Source: Bacillus sp. SM2101
GTDB lineage: Bacteria > Bacillota > Bacilli > Bacillales > SM2101
Assembly: GCF_018588585.1 (NCBI RefSeq)
Contig: NZ_JAEUFG010000001.1
Location: forward strand, 248,001 to 312,000
Length of the DNA stretch: 64,000 nt
Direction of reading: 5' to 3'
Notes under the pieces: model-generated
The model's input: only the letters and a program-made list of their open reading frames with translations
Database searches by the model: none
What the model was told of the DNA's origin: nothing
Made by a program: the position numbers and the translations under genes
Part shown: positions 45,565 through 56,696 of the stretch, one piece after another
Layout of the letters: every line of letters starts with the position of its first letter
Position numbering within the stretch: position 1 is the first letter of the stretch

Positions 45565-46287
45565 CTATATATGAAGCAATTCGGAAAGTTCATCAATTTG
45601 GCTACAAGTTCCGTATATGCAATCAGCTGTAGAAGGCTGTTGATTTCTTGTATTAAAATAAATTGCATCCCATCCTGCTTGTTTAGCACCTAACACGTCC
45701 AGTTCCCATGAATCACCTATGTATAGTGCTTTTTTCACTTCCATATTCACAACGTTTTTCGCGTGATCAAAAATTTGCTGTTGTGGTTTTTCAACACCTA
45801 CATCTTCTGAAACAATCACAAATTCCTTTGGAAATATTGTTTGCAAACCCATTTGTATAATCTTTCTATATTGTATATCCATTTTACCGTTTGTGATGAC
45901 AACGAGTCGAAGTTGCTTTTGCACTAAATTTGATAAAATTCTCGTAATCCCATCTATTGGTACTGTATATTTACTAACTACCCGGTCAAATTCTTCTTGA
46001 AATTCGTCTGCCATGTTTTTTGTTACAAGTAGTCCAAGCTCATTAGCTGAATGAACGAAGCGCTTACGCCTGTATTCATTTCTAGACATGCAATTATTTT
46101 CGTATAGAGGCCAATACATGTCACAATATTTTTTGAAAACAGGAAACCATATATCTGCTTCAATTTTGTTGTGAAGATGGTTTGTGTACATATATACTTC
46201 ATAACAATGTATCATTGCTCTTTGAAACGTTCTTTCATAATGAACAATTGTATTATCCAAATCAAATCCAATTAAATTCCAATACAT
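45565..46287 (-). CDS. HAD-superfamily hydrolase
   Basis: 240-residue HAD phosphatase. Motif I FDLDNTIV has nucleophile D9 and D11; motif II is VITNGK; motif III Lys is in GVEKPQ; motif IV is IGDSWELDVLGA. A helical cap lies between motifs I and II. It is closest to the YfnB/pyrimidine nucleotidase type, but the substrate is not certain. Start at ATG 46285-46287 (MYWNLIGFD) behind AGAGGG; the longer frame adds 20 residues without a ribosome-binding site. Confidence 0.88.
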   Translation of the reverse strand: MYWNLIGFDLDNTIVHYERTFQRAMIHCYEVYMYTNHLHNKIEADIWFPVFKKYCDMYWPLYENNCMSRNEYRRKRFVHSANELGLLVTKNMADEFQEEFDRVVSKYTVPIDGITRILSNLVQKQLRLVVITNGKMDIQYRKIIQMGLQTIFPKEFVIVSEDVGVEKPQQQIFDHAKNVVNMEVKKALYIGDSWELDVLGAKQAGWDAIYFNTRNQQPSTADCIYGTCSQIDELSELLHI

Positions 46288-46388
46288 ATGTACCCTCTTT
46301 TTTTGTCTTAGGATGTTCCCTCTTTGAGTGTCGCTTTTCGTATACAATAAGAAATTCCAAATACACAGGGCGGGTGTTATTTTTTAAA

Positions 46389-46508
46389 ACGTGTTTTCGT
46401 ATAGTTTGTTGTTTTACATATAAAAAAATAAACACGTGTACAACTAGATTTGCTGTTGTGTTGAACGTATTTTAAGAACGATAGCAACAAGGTTTACGAA
46501 AAGAACCT
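46389..46508. mobile_element. MITE-like element upstream of the HAD gene
   Basis: About 120 bp. Left ACGTGTTTTCGTATAGTTTG then TTGTTTTACATA; right GATAGCAACAAGGTTTACGA then AAAGAACCTT. A further fragment (CGCTTTTCGTATACAATAAG) lies at about 46334. Confidence 0.8.
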
Positions 46509-46702
46509 TTCTTACTAAGACGAATAATATTAAATATTCATCTAGCTGTTCTAATTAAGTAAAGGCTGTTGTTGAATTAATGGTAGCTTACTTTTCTAAA
46601 GGTCTTAATACCCCAAAAACCCCTTTTAGTTATTAGCTACATCAAATAGAAAGCTCTGTCTTTTTACCATTATATCTAGTAGTACATATATTAACAAATA
46701 TA

Positions 46703-46735
46703 AGCCTTTCGAGTCTGACTAGACTCGAAAGGCTG
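46703..46735 (-). terminator. Terminator overlapping the end of the 60-residue gene
   Basis: GCCTTTCGAGTC pairs perfectly with GACTCGAAAGGC around TGACTA. The stop codon of the small gene (46719-46721) lies in the hairpin. Confidence 0.75.
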
Positions 46736-46901
46736 TGTTAATAAATTGTTCTCTTATAAAAGGAATCTTCATTGTTAATCTGACAAACATTTTGCTAACA
46801 AAAGGAATCTGTAACAAAGCATCTGCTACCCTATAACGGTAGCGATACATACAAAACCCAAGTACGATGAGTATAATAAATCGAAAAAACCTTAGTTCCA
46901 T
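46719..46901 (-). CDS. Small membrane protein, 60 residues
   Basis: AGGAGG lies eight bases before the ATG. The N-terminal half is hydrophobic (FFRFIILIVLGFCMYRYRYR) and the C-terminal half amphipathic with two similar segments (IPFVSKMFVRLTMK and IPFIREQFINTAFR), perhaps an internal repeat. The last codons form one arm of a terminator hairpin. I do not recognise the family; the good ribosome-binding site and terminator argue for a real gene. Confidence 0.7.
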   Translation of the reverse strand: MELRFFRFIILIVLGFCMYRYRYRVADALLQIPFVSKMFVRLTMKIPFIREQFINTAFRV

Positions 46902-47021
46902 ATGTGCAACCTCCTTAGATATACCTTTTATCTTTTTAAGTCATTTTATCCATAGGATATCCAAAAGATTATATGCTTAATTTAATCATGCACATTTAAT
47001 TACAGAACAAGCCTTTATAAA

Positions 47022-47190
47022 GGGCAGTTTTCACATACCTTATTTCTTCCTTACTAATAAGGTTTACACACTTTAAAATACTAAATTTCTTGGCAGCCTT
47101 TCTACTATAAAACGATGACTGTTGTTTAAAGTGGACATCTTAATCCTCTAGGGCAGGAACATGAGCAACAAGGTTTACGGAAAGAGTCTT
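47022..47190. mobile_element. MITE-like element downstream of ldh
   Basis: About 169 bp. Left GGCAGTTTTCACATACCTTA; interior GGCAGCCTTTCTAC; right ATGAGCAACAAGGTTTACGG then AAAGAGTCTT. The left half is more diverged. Confidence 0.65.
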
Positions 47191-47251
47191 ATTACAACAA
47201 TTATCTAGGACCGACTATCTGCTCAATAATAGCTAATCTTCACAAAACTGA

Positions 47252-47282
47252 AAATAAAAAAAGGGGTCTCCCCCTTTTTATT
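47252..47282 (-). terminator. Terminator after ldh
   Basis: AAAAAAGGGG pairs with CCCCTTTTT around GTCTC-like loop bases; it lies just past the ldh stop at 47291. Confidence 0.85.
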
Positions 47283-47290
47283 GTACATAT

Positions 47291-48259
<969 letters not shown>

Positions 48260-48539
48260 TTATATATCAAAAAATTTCTTTGAAAGCATTCTGCAAATAA
48301 CTTCAACAGTTCTCAATCAACAAAATTTCTCAAAACAAAGTTGTTTCCTACACGAACGAAATATAAATATATCCGCAGATTTTAAACTATAATGATATTG
48401 ATTATGTTGTTTTCTTTGTTCCTACATTAATAAATATACACTAATTTCTAACGTTTGAAATACTATGTAAGCGTTATATATATTGCGATATTGTTACAAT
48501 TTTATTCACTGATCAGAGAATGAAAATATTCATTATAAC

Positions 48540-49325
48540 CTAGAGTAAAATGAGCCCACCCAATAAAGCCGAAATTGTGATAGCTAATAAATTAATCATG
48601 TCATTATTTAAAAAGTGGAAGCCTTTCAAATGATCGCAAGTTATACCACAATGTTCTGTTTTTTCAGTAACTAACGAGCACTTTGGGCATTGATATACAA
48701 CTTGGACAGTTGCCCCGAGTAGTGTATCAATTAAGCTCCCAATAAATCCAAATAAACCAATGAATAGTATCAATAATATCGTCAATTCATTCCAAATCAA
48801 GGATGCAAGTATTGCAATAAAATAAGCACCACCTAACGAACTAACAGTACCTAATATTGTCATCGCTCCAGACGTTCCTGGGTCCACTCTCCTCATCGTG
48901 GTAATTAAGAAAGGCTTCTTCTTACTCAAAGTACCTAACTCTGAAGCCCACGTATCTGCGTTTGCCGCTGCAATAGATATTAGGAAAAGGTATAGCCAAA
49001 TATTTACTGGGTCAAAATAATATAACAAACTAGCAAAGGCGGGCACACCCCCATTCGCCAAAACCTGTACCCAATCACGCTCATCACCTTTTGCCACTTT
49101 TTCTACTACGAATGCTTTTTTTTCCAGCTTGAACTTACTCCACAGACTTGAACTTACAAAAAAACTACCTAGTATAAATAGTCCTTTCCACCCAAACCCC
49201 AAAATAACAATTACCCCAATGATGATTGTTGCAATTGCACCAGATAAAGATAGCGATTTAAGTCTTTTACCGCTAAGAGCCGCTACAAATATGATTGCAA
49301 AATAAAATAAATAATTATCATTCAT
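48540..49325 (-). CDS. DUF92 family membrane protein
   Basis: 261-residue membrane protein with about six hydrophobic segments. The DUF92 pattern is visible: NGGVPAFASLLYYFDP (about 85-100), ANADTWASELGTLSKKKPFL (about 119-138) and GFIGSLIDTLLGATVQ. A short Cys-rich loop (CPKCSLVTEKTEHCGITCDH) near 215-235 may bind zinc. DUF92 members include phytyl-phosphate kinases; the role in bacilli is unknown. The start ATG overlaps the fthC stop (ATGAATGA). Confidence 0.88.
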   Translation of the reverse strand: MNDNYLFYFAIIFVAALSGKRLKSLSLSGAIATIIIGVIVILGFGWKGLFILGSFFVSSSLWSKFKLEKKAFVVEKVAKGDERDWVQVLANGGVPAFASLLYYFDPVNIWLYLFLISIAAANADTWASELGTLSKKKPFLITTMRRVDPGTSGAMTILGTVSSLGGAYFIAILASLIWNELTILLILFIGLFGFIGSLIDTLLGATVQVVYQCPKCSLVTEKTEHCGITCDHLKGFHFLNNDMINLLAITISALLGGLILL

Positions 49326-49887
49326 TACAAATAATTTCCTCTTCATTCGTTAGAATTCTTTGTACACGCTTGTCAAATGATTCAGTTGGTAAAGCCTGCA
49401 CTATTTGAATAGCGAAGGCTAACGAAACTGTATTACCTATATAATTGACTAAATATCGATCATAATATCCCCCACCAAATCCCAAACGATCTCCAGTTTT
49501 TGTAAAACACAACCCTGGTACAATTAATAAATCTATATCATGAGATGCTGTCTCTTTTGTTTGTTCCTCTATAGGTTCCTGTAAGCCATAATAAACCATT
49601 TCCAGTTGATCAAAAGAGCTAATTTCCCTAAATGTCATCTTCTTCTTTGTCGGATGACATTTTGGTACTACTACTTTTTTATTATGCTTCCATGCTTTTT
49701 CTATAATTGGAATTGTATCAACTTCCGGCCTTTTAGATATAGTAATTCCAATTGTATTTGTATTTTTCCACAGACGATGTGAAAACAGGCGTTGAGCGAT
49801 TAAATGAGACCAATCATGGTAGGTGTAGTCATCTATTTTATGTAAAGACTTTTTCACTATATTACGCAGATGATGCTTTTCTTCCAT
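49318..49887 (-). CDS. fthC: 5-formyltetrahydrofolate cyclo-ligase
   Basis: Converts 5-formyl-THF to 5,10-methenyl-THF with ATP. 189 residues with GITISKRPEVDTIPI (about 44-58), LLIVPGLCFTKTGDRLGFGG (about 118-137) and GYYDRYL. Start at ATG 49885-49887 behind GAAGGTGA. It overlaps the DUF92 gene, so the two are cotranscribed. Equivalent to B. subtilis yqgN, next to rpmG. Confidence 0.93.
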   Translation of the reverse strand: MEEKHHLRNIVKKSLHKIDDYTYHDWSHLIAQRLFSHRLWKNTNTIGITISKRPEVDTIPIIEKAWKHNKKVVVPKCHPTKKKMTFREISSFDQLEMVYYGLQEPIEEQTKETASHDIDLLIVPGLCFTKTGDRLGFGGGYYDRYLVNYIGNTVSLAFAIQIVQALPTESFDKRVQRILTNEEEIICNE

Positions 49888-50049
49888 TATAATCACCTTC
49901 AGTATAAATTTCTTAGTACTTGCATTTCCATCATAAACGACAAATGAATGTAATTACATTGCAATTGCTGTATTGATAAAGAATAAAACGGATGGGGCCT
50001 ATTCTTTAAGTGTAGCAAAAAATCAAATACTTCTAAATGATTTTGCAAA

Positions 50050-50187
50050 AGGTTGTTTTCAGATAGAAATAAACACGTCCACTACTAGACTAAGAATGCG
50101 TGGCCTATTCTAAGGCGATGACAAACATATAAAATTCTTCTTGCGCTTCTAATTTTATAACATAGCAACAAAGCTTACGAAAAGTGC
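50050..50187. mobile_element. MITE-like element between fthC and rpmG
   Basis: About 138 bp. Left GGTTGTTTTCAGATAGAAAT then AAACACGTCC; right ATAGCAACAAAGCTTACGAA then AAGTGC. It occupies part of the 479-bp gap; the rest is AT-rich DNA with the rpmG promoter region. Confidence 0.75.
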
Positions 50188-50330
50188 AAAAAAAGTATTA
50201 GTTTGCGATTATGAAATTAATTTAAGCGCTATACATCATTCGTAATTTCCATAAAGTAGATAAAAGTGTTATTAGGAAAATCATAAAAAGACACTAGAAT
50301 TTCATATAGAATAATGGTATTATTGTATAG

Positions 50331-50549
<219 letters not shown>

Positions 50550-50661
50550 TCTTACCTACTTAATTTGATTCACCTCATCAGGAAATATAGTAAGCCTCCT
50601 GTTAACTTTCTTCTACCTGCAAAATGTTTCATATTACTTTATGATGTATAATTCTTTTTTT

Positions 50662-50825
50662 TGACTGCTTTTGAAAAGGTTAATGCTTTTCATACTATCA
50701 TATAAACACATATGTATTTAAGCTTCTTAGCATCTTTTCTACTTGTGAAAATCAGGTGTCCAGATAAAAACTCATCTTACTATCATGAATACGAATATCA
50801 ACAAACTTATCAAAAAGAGTCTTAT
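50662..50825. mobile_element. MITE-like element between rpmGA and the 50.9-kb gene
   Basis: About 164 bp. Left GACTGCTTTTGAAAAGGTTA; interior AGCATCTTTTCTAC; right GAATATCAACAAACTTATCA then AAAAGAGTCTT. Moderately diverged. Confidence 0.65.
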
Positions 50826-50905
50826 CTTTTTTTACATTTTACATCTAACTATTACAAAATTATGATATAACAGTATATAGAAATAGAATATTTTGGGGTG
50901 ATTTG

Positions 50906-51301
50906 ATGGATTATGCAATTGTTATTTTATTCTCTATTGCAATTATTTTACTTATTGTTTCATTTGTTAGTAAAGATAAAGTAGGTGACTTAGAAAAACA
51001 AATAGAACAATTATCCTTATCAGTTATGCAAGACAATTATCAAGTGAAAAAGAAACTAAAGATCTTGGAAGAAGAGCTTCTTGTCAACGAAAGTGTGTTA
51101 CCCAATAACACTTTTCAACAACAAGAAAACAATACGCTACGAACAAAAGCAACGCATGACGCTAAACATGAACAAATTCAATCATTATTGAACCTTGGAC
51201 AAACTGTTGACGAAATAGCTAAAGAGACTTCATTAACAATAGAAGAGGTTGGAATCATTGTTAATCACCTTAGTAGAATGAGAGGAAATCATGTTGAATA
51301 A
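50906..51301 (+). CDS. Membrane-anchored coiled-coil protein with C-terminal helix-turn-helix-like segment
   Basis: 131 residues: one N-terminal membrane helix (about 3-21), a coiled coil (about 28-60) and a short C-terminal helical motif (LLNLGQTVDEIAKETSLTIE) resembling an HTH. This layout resembles SwrB/YlxL-type proteins, but the identity is uncertain. Start at ATG 50906 with GGGGTGA upstream. It overlaps the next gene by 11 bases, so the two are translationally coupled. Confidence 0.72.
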   Translation: MDYAIVILFSIAIILLIVSFVSKDKVGDLEKQIEQLSLSVMQDNYQVKKKLKILEEELLVNESVLPNNTFQQQENNTLRTKATHDAKHEQIQSLLNLGQTVDEIAKETSLTIEEVGIIVNHLSRMRGNHVE

Positions 51302-51800
51302 ACATAGTTTACGAGCATTTTCATCTGGTTTAATTACAGCTACTACTGTGTTAGGCTCCATTTACTTTATAACATCAGGCTCAGAACAAACCATCCTTGA
51401 AACGACAAGAACAGCTGATCATGTTGTCCCAGAATCTGAAGAGCTTAAAGCTGAAATAAAGTTATTAAAGGATCAAGTAAAAGAACAAAGCTTGATCATA
51501 CAAGAATATGAATCTAGCGAAAATGTTATTAGTGAAGATAATAATTCAACAAATCAACATGAACCTCAATCAGAACCTATCCGTATATATCATTTACAAG
51601 TTAACACTGGTATGACAAGCTCAGAAATTTCTTCAATACTAGAGGAAGCTAAAATTATATCAAACGGTAAGGAACTACAACAATACTTTATGGATCAAAA
51701 GCTTACCCGCCAAATTCAGGTTGGAAAGTTTGAGGTTAGCAGTAATATGACAATTGAAAATATTGTAAGTTTACTAACAGAAAAGACGATTCCTGAATAA
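51291..51800 (+). CDS. Envelope protein with MltG-type LysM-like segment
   Basis: 169 residues with one N-terminal hydrophobic segment (about 8-26), a coiled-coil linker with Glu and Gln, and a C-terminal domain (about 100-165) with GMTSSEISSILEEAKIIS, then IQVGKFEVSSNMTIENIVSL. The latter matches the LysM-like N-terminal domain of MltG/YceG but lacks the catalytic transglycosylase domain. It may be a peptidoglycan-binding partner of the upstream protein; this is inference. Convergent with phoU, sharing a terminator. Confidence 0.75.
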   Translation: MLNKHSLRAFSSGLITATTVLGSIYFITSGSEQTILETTRTADHVVPESEELKAEIKLLKDQVKEQSLIIQEYESSENVISEDNNSTNQHEPQSEPIRIYHLQVNTGMTSSEISSILEEAKIISNGKELQQYFMDQKLTRQIQVGKFEVSSNMTIENIVSLLTEKTIPE

Positions 51801-51818
51801 TATGAACTTAACGTTAAT

Positions 51819-51858
51819 AAACCAACCTGAATCATATATCAGGTTGGTTTATTTTTTC
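51819..51858. terminator. Shared terminator between the 51.3-kb gene and phoU
   Basis: AACCAACCTGA pairs with TCAGGTTGGTT around a short loop; A-run and T-run flank both sides, so it can serve both strands. Confidence 0.88.
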
Positions 51859-51902
51859 AGTCGTTTTTCGAAAAGTTCATCAAATCTTTTCTTATTCTTG
51901 CT

Positions 51903-52562
51903 TTAATCATTTAACTCGTAACGTTTTCCTTTAACAATATAAAAGATATTTTCCGCAATATTCGTAGCATGATCTGCTATGCGTTCGATATAACGACAAA
52001 CAAACGATAGCTGAGTTATTTGTGACATTTGTTCACTGTTAGTCTTCGTTAACTCGAGAAGCTCTCTAATATTCTCACCATATAACTGATCAACAAAGTC
52101 ATCCATCTCTACAACTTTTTTCGCTAATAGTACATCTTCTGTTTCATAAGCTTGTATTGCAAGATTTAACATTTGTATAGCATGCTCCTGCATCTTTACG
52201 ATCTTATCCAAGGATTTTATGTGCCTCTTTTCACCAATTCTAATCGTAGCTTTTGCTATATTAACTGCAAAATCAGCAATTCGTTCTACATCTGTAGATA
52301 CTTTTATTGCTACTATAATTCTTCGTAAATCAATAGCTACAGGTTGTTGCTTTGTAATTAATAAAATAGCAAAATCATTTATTTCTTCGTCTAATAGATC
52401 TATTGGTGTATCGTCATCAATGACCGTTAATGCCTGATCAATATTTTGAGTAGTGAGTGCTTCTATTGACTCGTTTAATGCTTGATCTGTAAGTTGACCT
52501 AGCTCTACTAATTTATCCTTTAGTACTTGTAAATCAAGTTCAAATGCTCCTCTTACAACCAT
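51903..52562 (-). CDS. phoU: Phosphate transport regulator PhoU
   Basis: 219 residues of two repeated three-helix bundles with the PhoU metal-binding motifs (ISTDVERIADFAVNIAKAT type and CRYIERIADHATNIAENI). In many bacteria PhoU links Pst to the PhoPR sensor. Start at ATG 52560-52562 (MVVRGAFELDL) behind GGAGAG. B. subtilis 168 lacks PhoU at this locus, so its presence is a small difference. Last gene of pstSCAB-phoU. Confidence 0.93.
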   Translation of the reverse strand: MVVRGAFELDLQVLKDKLVELGQLTDQALNESIEALTTQNIDQALTVIDDDTPIDLLDEEINDFAILLITKQQPVAIDLRRIIVAIKVSTDVERIADFAVNIAKATIRIGEKRHIKSLDKIVKMQEHAIQMLNLAIQAYETEDVLLAKKVVEMDDFVDQLYGENIRELLELTKTNSEQMSQITQLSFVCRYIERIADHATNIAENIFYIVKGKRYELND

Positions 52563-52773
52563 GCTTTTCTCTCCAATCATATATGGATTACCTTATATTA
52601 CGGTTAAAAGTCTTGGGAAAATCTTTATTTATACAAAACTGACTAATTCAAAGTTGCAATCGGCTTCCTTCATCATGAAATACGATTTCAGCGTATACTA
52701 ATACCTTCAAAAAAGTAAATTCTCCACCAGTGGTTCTTCTCTGTCATTTTTTGACCTATTTTTCCAACGCTCT

Positions 52774-53601
<828 letters not shown>

Positions 53602-53768
53602 TGAAAACCCTCCATCATCATTTTATTGTTCTCTATTTTTTAGGTTGCTTTCACTTTTCATAGCTAGAACTAATAACGTTTAAAATTATACCTACGTGGA
53701 TAAATCCTCGTTTTTACTGTTGTAATTTAGTTAAGAGGACACCATAATTTTTCAAAAAATTGCCCTTT

Positions 53769-54647
53769 TTAATAACGTTTTTCAAATCTATTTCTAATAA
53801 ATACAGCTATTGAATTCATAACAATTAAGACAACCAACAACACAATAATTCCGGCTGCAGCTACATGTTGAAAATCTTCTTGTGGCCTTCCAGTCCAGTT
53901 GTATATTTGTAATGGCATGGCAGTAAATGAGTCTAATAAATTATCTGGTAAGAACATAACAAAGGTTGGAATTCCAACAACTACTAATGGAGCAGTTTCT
54001 CCAATTGCACGAGAAAGCGCTAAAATACTACCTGTTAACATACCTGGGATGGCAGCAGGTAAAACTACTCTACGAATTGTTTGCCATTTCGTTGCCCCCA
54101 TACCATAAGATGCTTCTCTTAATTCATTCGGCACAGCTTTTATCGCTTCTTGTGATGCAACAACGATAACTGGCAATATTAATAAGCTCATCGTCAACCC
54201 CGCAGCCAATACACTTGTGCCTAAATGTAAAGCTCTAACAAATACTGTTAATCCTAATAAACCAAAAACGATTGATGGTACTCCCGCTAAATTTGAAATA
54301 TTTGTTTGAATAAAATCATTAAAACGATTTTTCTTCGCGTATTCCTCTAGATAAATTGCGGTTCCTATACCAATAATCATTGAAACAGGAGCAACGACAG
54401 CCATTAGCCAAATCGAGCCAATTAACGCTGCTTTAATTCCTGCCCGTTCTGCTCTTGGAGCAGCATTATTTTGTAAAAAGTCTAAATCTAACCAGCTTAA
54501 TCCTTGAGTCAATACCCGATACAATAACATTGCTAACACAACTAATCCAAACATTGTTGCAGCATAAAAAAGAATTTTATACAAATTATTTTTCAATAGT
54601 CTTCTTGACATTAAGCGTTGAACACGATCTTTATCAATTAACTTCAT
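53769..54647 (-). CDS. pstA: Phosphate ABC transporter permease PstA
   Basis: 292 residues with six membrane helices and the EAA-type loop AIKAVPNELREASYGMGATK (about 185-204). Start at ATG 54645-54647 (MKLIDKDRVQR), with GGGAGG in the pstC end; only 1 bp separates it from the pstC stop. The frame to 54689 overlaps pstC and is less likely. Pairs with PstC to form the membrane channel. Confidence 0.93.
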   Translation of the reverse strand: MKLIDKDRVQRLMSRRLLKNNLYKILFYAATMFGLVVLAMLLYRVLTQGLSWLDLDFLQNNAAPRAERAGIKAALIGSIWLMAVVAPVSMIIGIGTAIYLEEYAKKNRFNDFIQTNISNLAGVPSIVFGLLGLTVFVRALHLGTSVLAAGLTMSLLILPVIVVASQEAIKAVPNELREASYGMGATKWQTIRRVVLPAAIPGMLTGSILALSRAIGETAPLVVVGIPTFVMFLPDNLLDSFTAMPLQIYNWTGRPQEDFQHVAAAGIIVLLVVLIVMNSIAVFIRNRFEKRY

Positions 54648-54648
54648 G

Positions 54649-55602
54649 TTAATATTCCTCCCTGAAGCGGCGTGAAATATAACGAGCAATCAAATTCATT
54701 ATTAAAGTAAATACGAATAGGGTCATCCCTACTGCATAAACACTGTAATAAATCGTTGTTCCATAGCCCGCATCACCTAAACTCACTTGTACGATGTAAG
54801 CAGTCATCGTTTGTATCGATTGCGTAACGTCTAATGAAAATGTAGGTGTTGCACCACCTGCAACAGTTACAATCATCGTTTCACCAATCGCCCTAGAAAT
54901 AGCTAAGACAAATGAGGCAATGATACCAGATAAAGCTGCAGGAAGAACAACTTTGATTGCCACTTCAAACTTCGTTGCACCTAAAGCTAATGCTCCCTCA
55001 CGAATTTTATTAGGAACCGAGCTCATCGCATCTTCAGATAATGAGGCAACCATTGGAATAATCATTATTCCAACAACGATACCTGGACTCAAGGCGTTAA
55101 AAATTGATAAACCAGGAATAATCTTTTGAAGTATAGGTGTTACAAACGTTAATGCAAAAAAACCATAAACAATTGTCGGGATCCCAGCTAGCACTTCAAG
55201 AATCGGTTTTATAGTCTTTCTAGTCTTTTCTGAAGCATATTCACTCAAAAATATAGCTGAAGCAACACCGATCGGTATTGCCACAATCATTGCAATGACT
55301 GTAATTAGCAATGTACCTGAAATCAATGCACCTATACCATATGATGGATTACTAGATGAGAATGGTTTCCAAGCTGTTGACGTAAAAAAATCTACAATTG
55401 ATACTCTATTAAAGAAAGTTATCGTCTCAAATATAAGGGTAAAGATAATCCCTACCGTAGTTAATACAGAGATAAGTGCAGTAATAAATAATATTTTTGG
55501 TACTAACTTTTCAGCCATGTTTGAAATGCCCTTTTTCTGTTTGTTTTCTTGAATCATCTCTTTGACTGAATATCTATCTATATTTGGTCTTTCGATAGCC
55601 AC
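54649..55602 (-). CDS. pstC: Phosphate ABC transporter permease PstC
   Basis: 317 residues, six membrane helices, with LEVLAGIPTIVYGFFALTFV and the EAA loop DAMSSVPNKIREGALALGAT. I use the GTG at 55600-55602 because GGAAAGGGG lies nine bases upstream and it lies beyond a stem-loop at 55632-55661. The earlier ATGs at 55650 and 55626 have no ribosome-binding site, and one lies inside the hairpin. The family length (about 309) supports this. Confidence 0.93.
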   Translation of the reverse strand: MAIERPNIDRYSVKEMIQENKQKKGISNMAEKLVPKILFITALISVLTTVGIIFTLIFETITFFNRVSIVDFFTSTAWKPFSSSNPSYGIGALISGTLLITVIAMIVAIPIGVASAIFLSEYASEKTRKTIKPILEVLAGIPTIVYGFFALTFVTPILQKIIPGLSIFNALSPGIVVGIMIIPMVASLSEDAMSSVPNKIREGALALGATKFEVAIKVVLPAALSGIIASFVLAISRAIGETMIVTVAGGATPTFSLDVTQSIQTMTAYIVQVSLGDAGYGTTIYYSVYAVGMTLFVFTLIMNLIARYISRRFREEY

Positions 55603-55631
55603 TAATGAAAACCCCTTTCCACCCATAACAG

Positions 55632-55661
55632 AGTGAGAAGCATCACCCACCGCTTCTCACT
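55632..55661 (-). promoter_or_regulatory. Stem-loop between pstS and pstC
   Basis: AGTGAGAAGC pairs perfectly with GCTTCTCACT around a 10-base loop, with no T-run, between the pstS stop and the pstC start. In B. subtilis the pstS transcript is known to accumulate over the rest of the operon by processing; a stabilising hairpin here would do the same. Confidence 0.75.
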
Positions 55662-55674
55662 ACATGTTCTTTCT

Positions 55675-56637
55675 TTATTTTTTGTGTTCTTCAATTTTTG
55701 CCAATTGCTCATCATATTGTTCTTGAGGTAAACGTACGTAACCAACTTCTTCAGCTGCTGTAGCTGCATTTTCTAATGTGTAATGAACAAAATCATATAC
55801 TTGTGCTTCACCTAAAGATTCAACATTTACATATGTGAATAATGGACGTGATAAAGGTGTATATTCACCTGTTTCAATTGTGTCCCCATTAGGTTCAACC
55901 CCGTTAATTTTTACAGCAGTTAATTTATCTTGATTTTCTAGGTAATAAGCATATCCGAAGAACCCAATAGCATAATCATCACCAGAAACACCTGTGACAA
56001 GCGTGTTATCATCTTCTGATAACGTAATGTTATCTTCTTCAATTTGTTTTTCCTCTAAAATGACTTCATCAAAGTAATCATATGTTCCTGAATCTGTGCC
56101 TGGAGCATAAAATTCTATTTCTTCTGCTGGCCAATCAGGATTTATGTCAGACCATTTTTTTGTTTCAAGAGAATCGTTTTCTAACCAAATCTTTCGTAAA
56201 TCTTCAACAGTTAAATCTTTTGCAAAGTCATTAGTTTTGTTTACTACAATTGTTAAGCCATCAAATGCAAGCTCTAATTCAATATATTCAATATTATTTT
56301 CTTTAGCTATATCCGCTTCTTCTTGCTTAATCGGACGTGAAGCATTGCTTAAATCCGTTTCCCCTACGACGAATTTTTTAAAGCCTCCTCCTGAACCAGA
56401 TAACCCAACTGGAACCTCTACTTCTGGTTGCACACTATAATATTCGTATGCTACTGCTTCCATAATAGGAAATACAGTAGAAGAGCCGTCTATGATGACC
56501 GATCCTTGAAGTTTATCCCCAGCTTCAGATTGAGTGTTACCATCTGATGCTTCATCGGAGCCACAAGCTGCTGAAAAAGCCATCGTTGCTCCTAACATTG
56601 TTGATAATGCTAAAACTTTAAAGTTCTTCATCTTCAT
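55675..56637 (-). CDS. pstS: Phosphate-binding lipoprotein PstS
   Basis: 320-residue extracellular phosphate receptor. The signal peptide ends in the lipobox FSAAC, so the mature protein is anchored at Cys25. Phosphate contacts are in IDGSSTVFPI, GLSGSGGGFKKF and PGTDSGTYDYF. First gene of the operon, behind the PhoP box. The starting ATG at 56637 or 56631 follows GGGGGAA. Confidence 0.95.
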   Translation of the reverse strand: MKMKNFKVLALSTMLGATMAFSAACGSDEASDGNTQSEAGDKLQGSVIIDGSSTVFPIMEAVAYEYYSVQPEVEVPVGLSGSGGGFKKFVVGETDLSNASRPIKQEEADIAKENNIEYIELELAFDGLTIVVNKTNDFAKDLTVEDLRKIWLENDSLETKKWSDINPDWPAEEIEFYAPGTDSGTYDYFDEVILEEKQIEEDNITLSEDDNTLVTGVSGDDYAIGFFGYAYYLENQDKLTAVKINGVEPNGDTIETGEYTPLSRPLFTYVNVESLGEAQVYDFVHYTLENAATAAEEVGYVRLPQEQYDEQLAKIEEHKK

Positions 56638-56696
56638 TATTCCCCCTAGGAAAAATTCGTTTGTTTTTTCTTACCGTTATTAGAATAACGCTTGAC

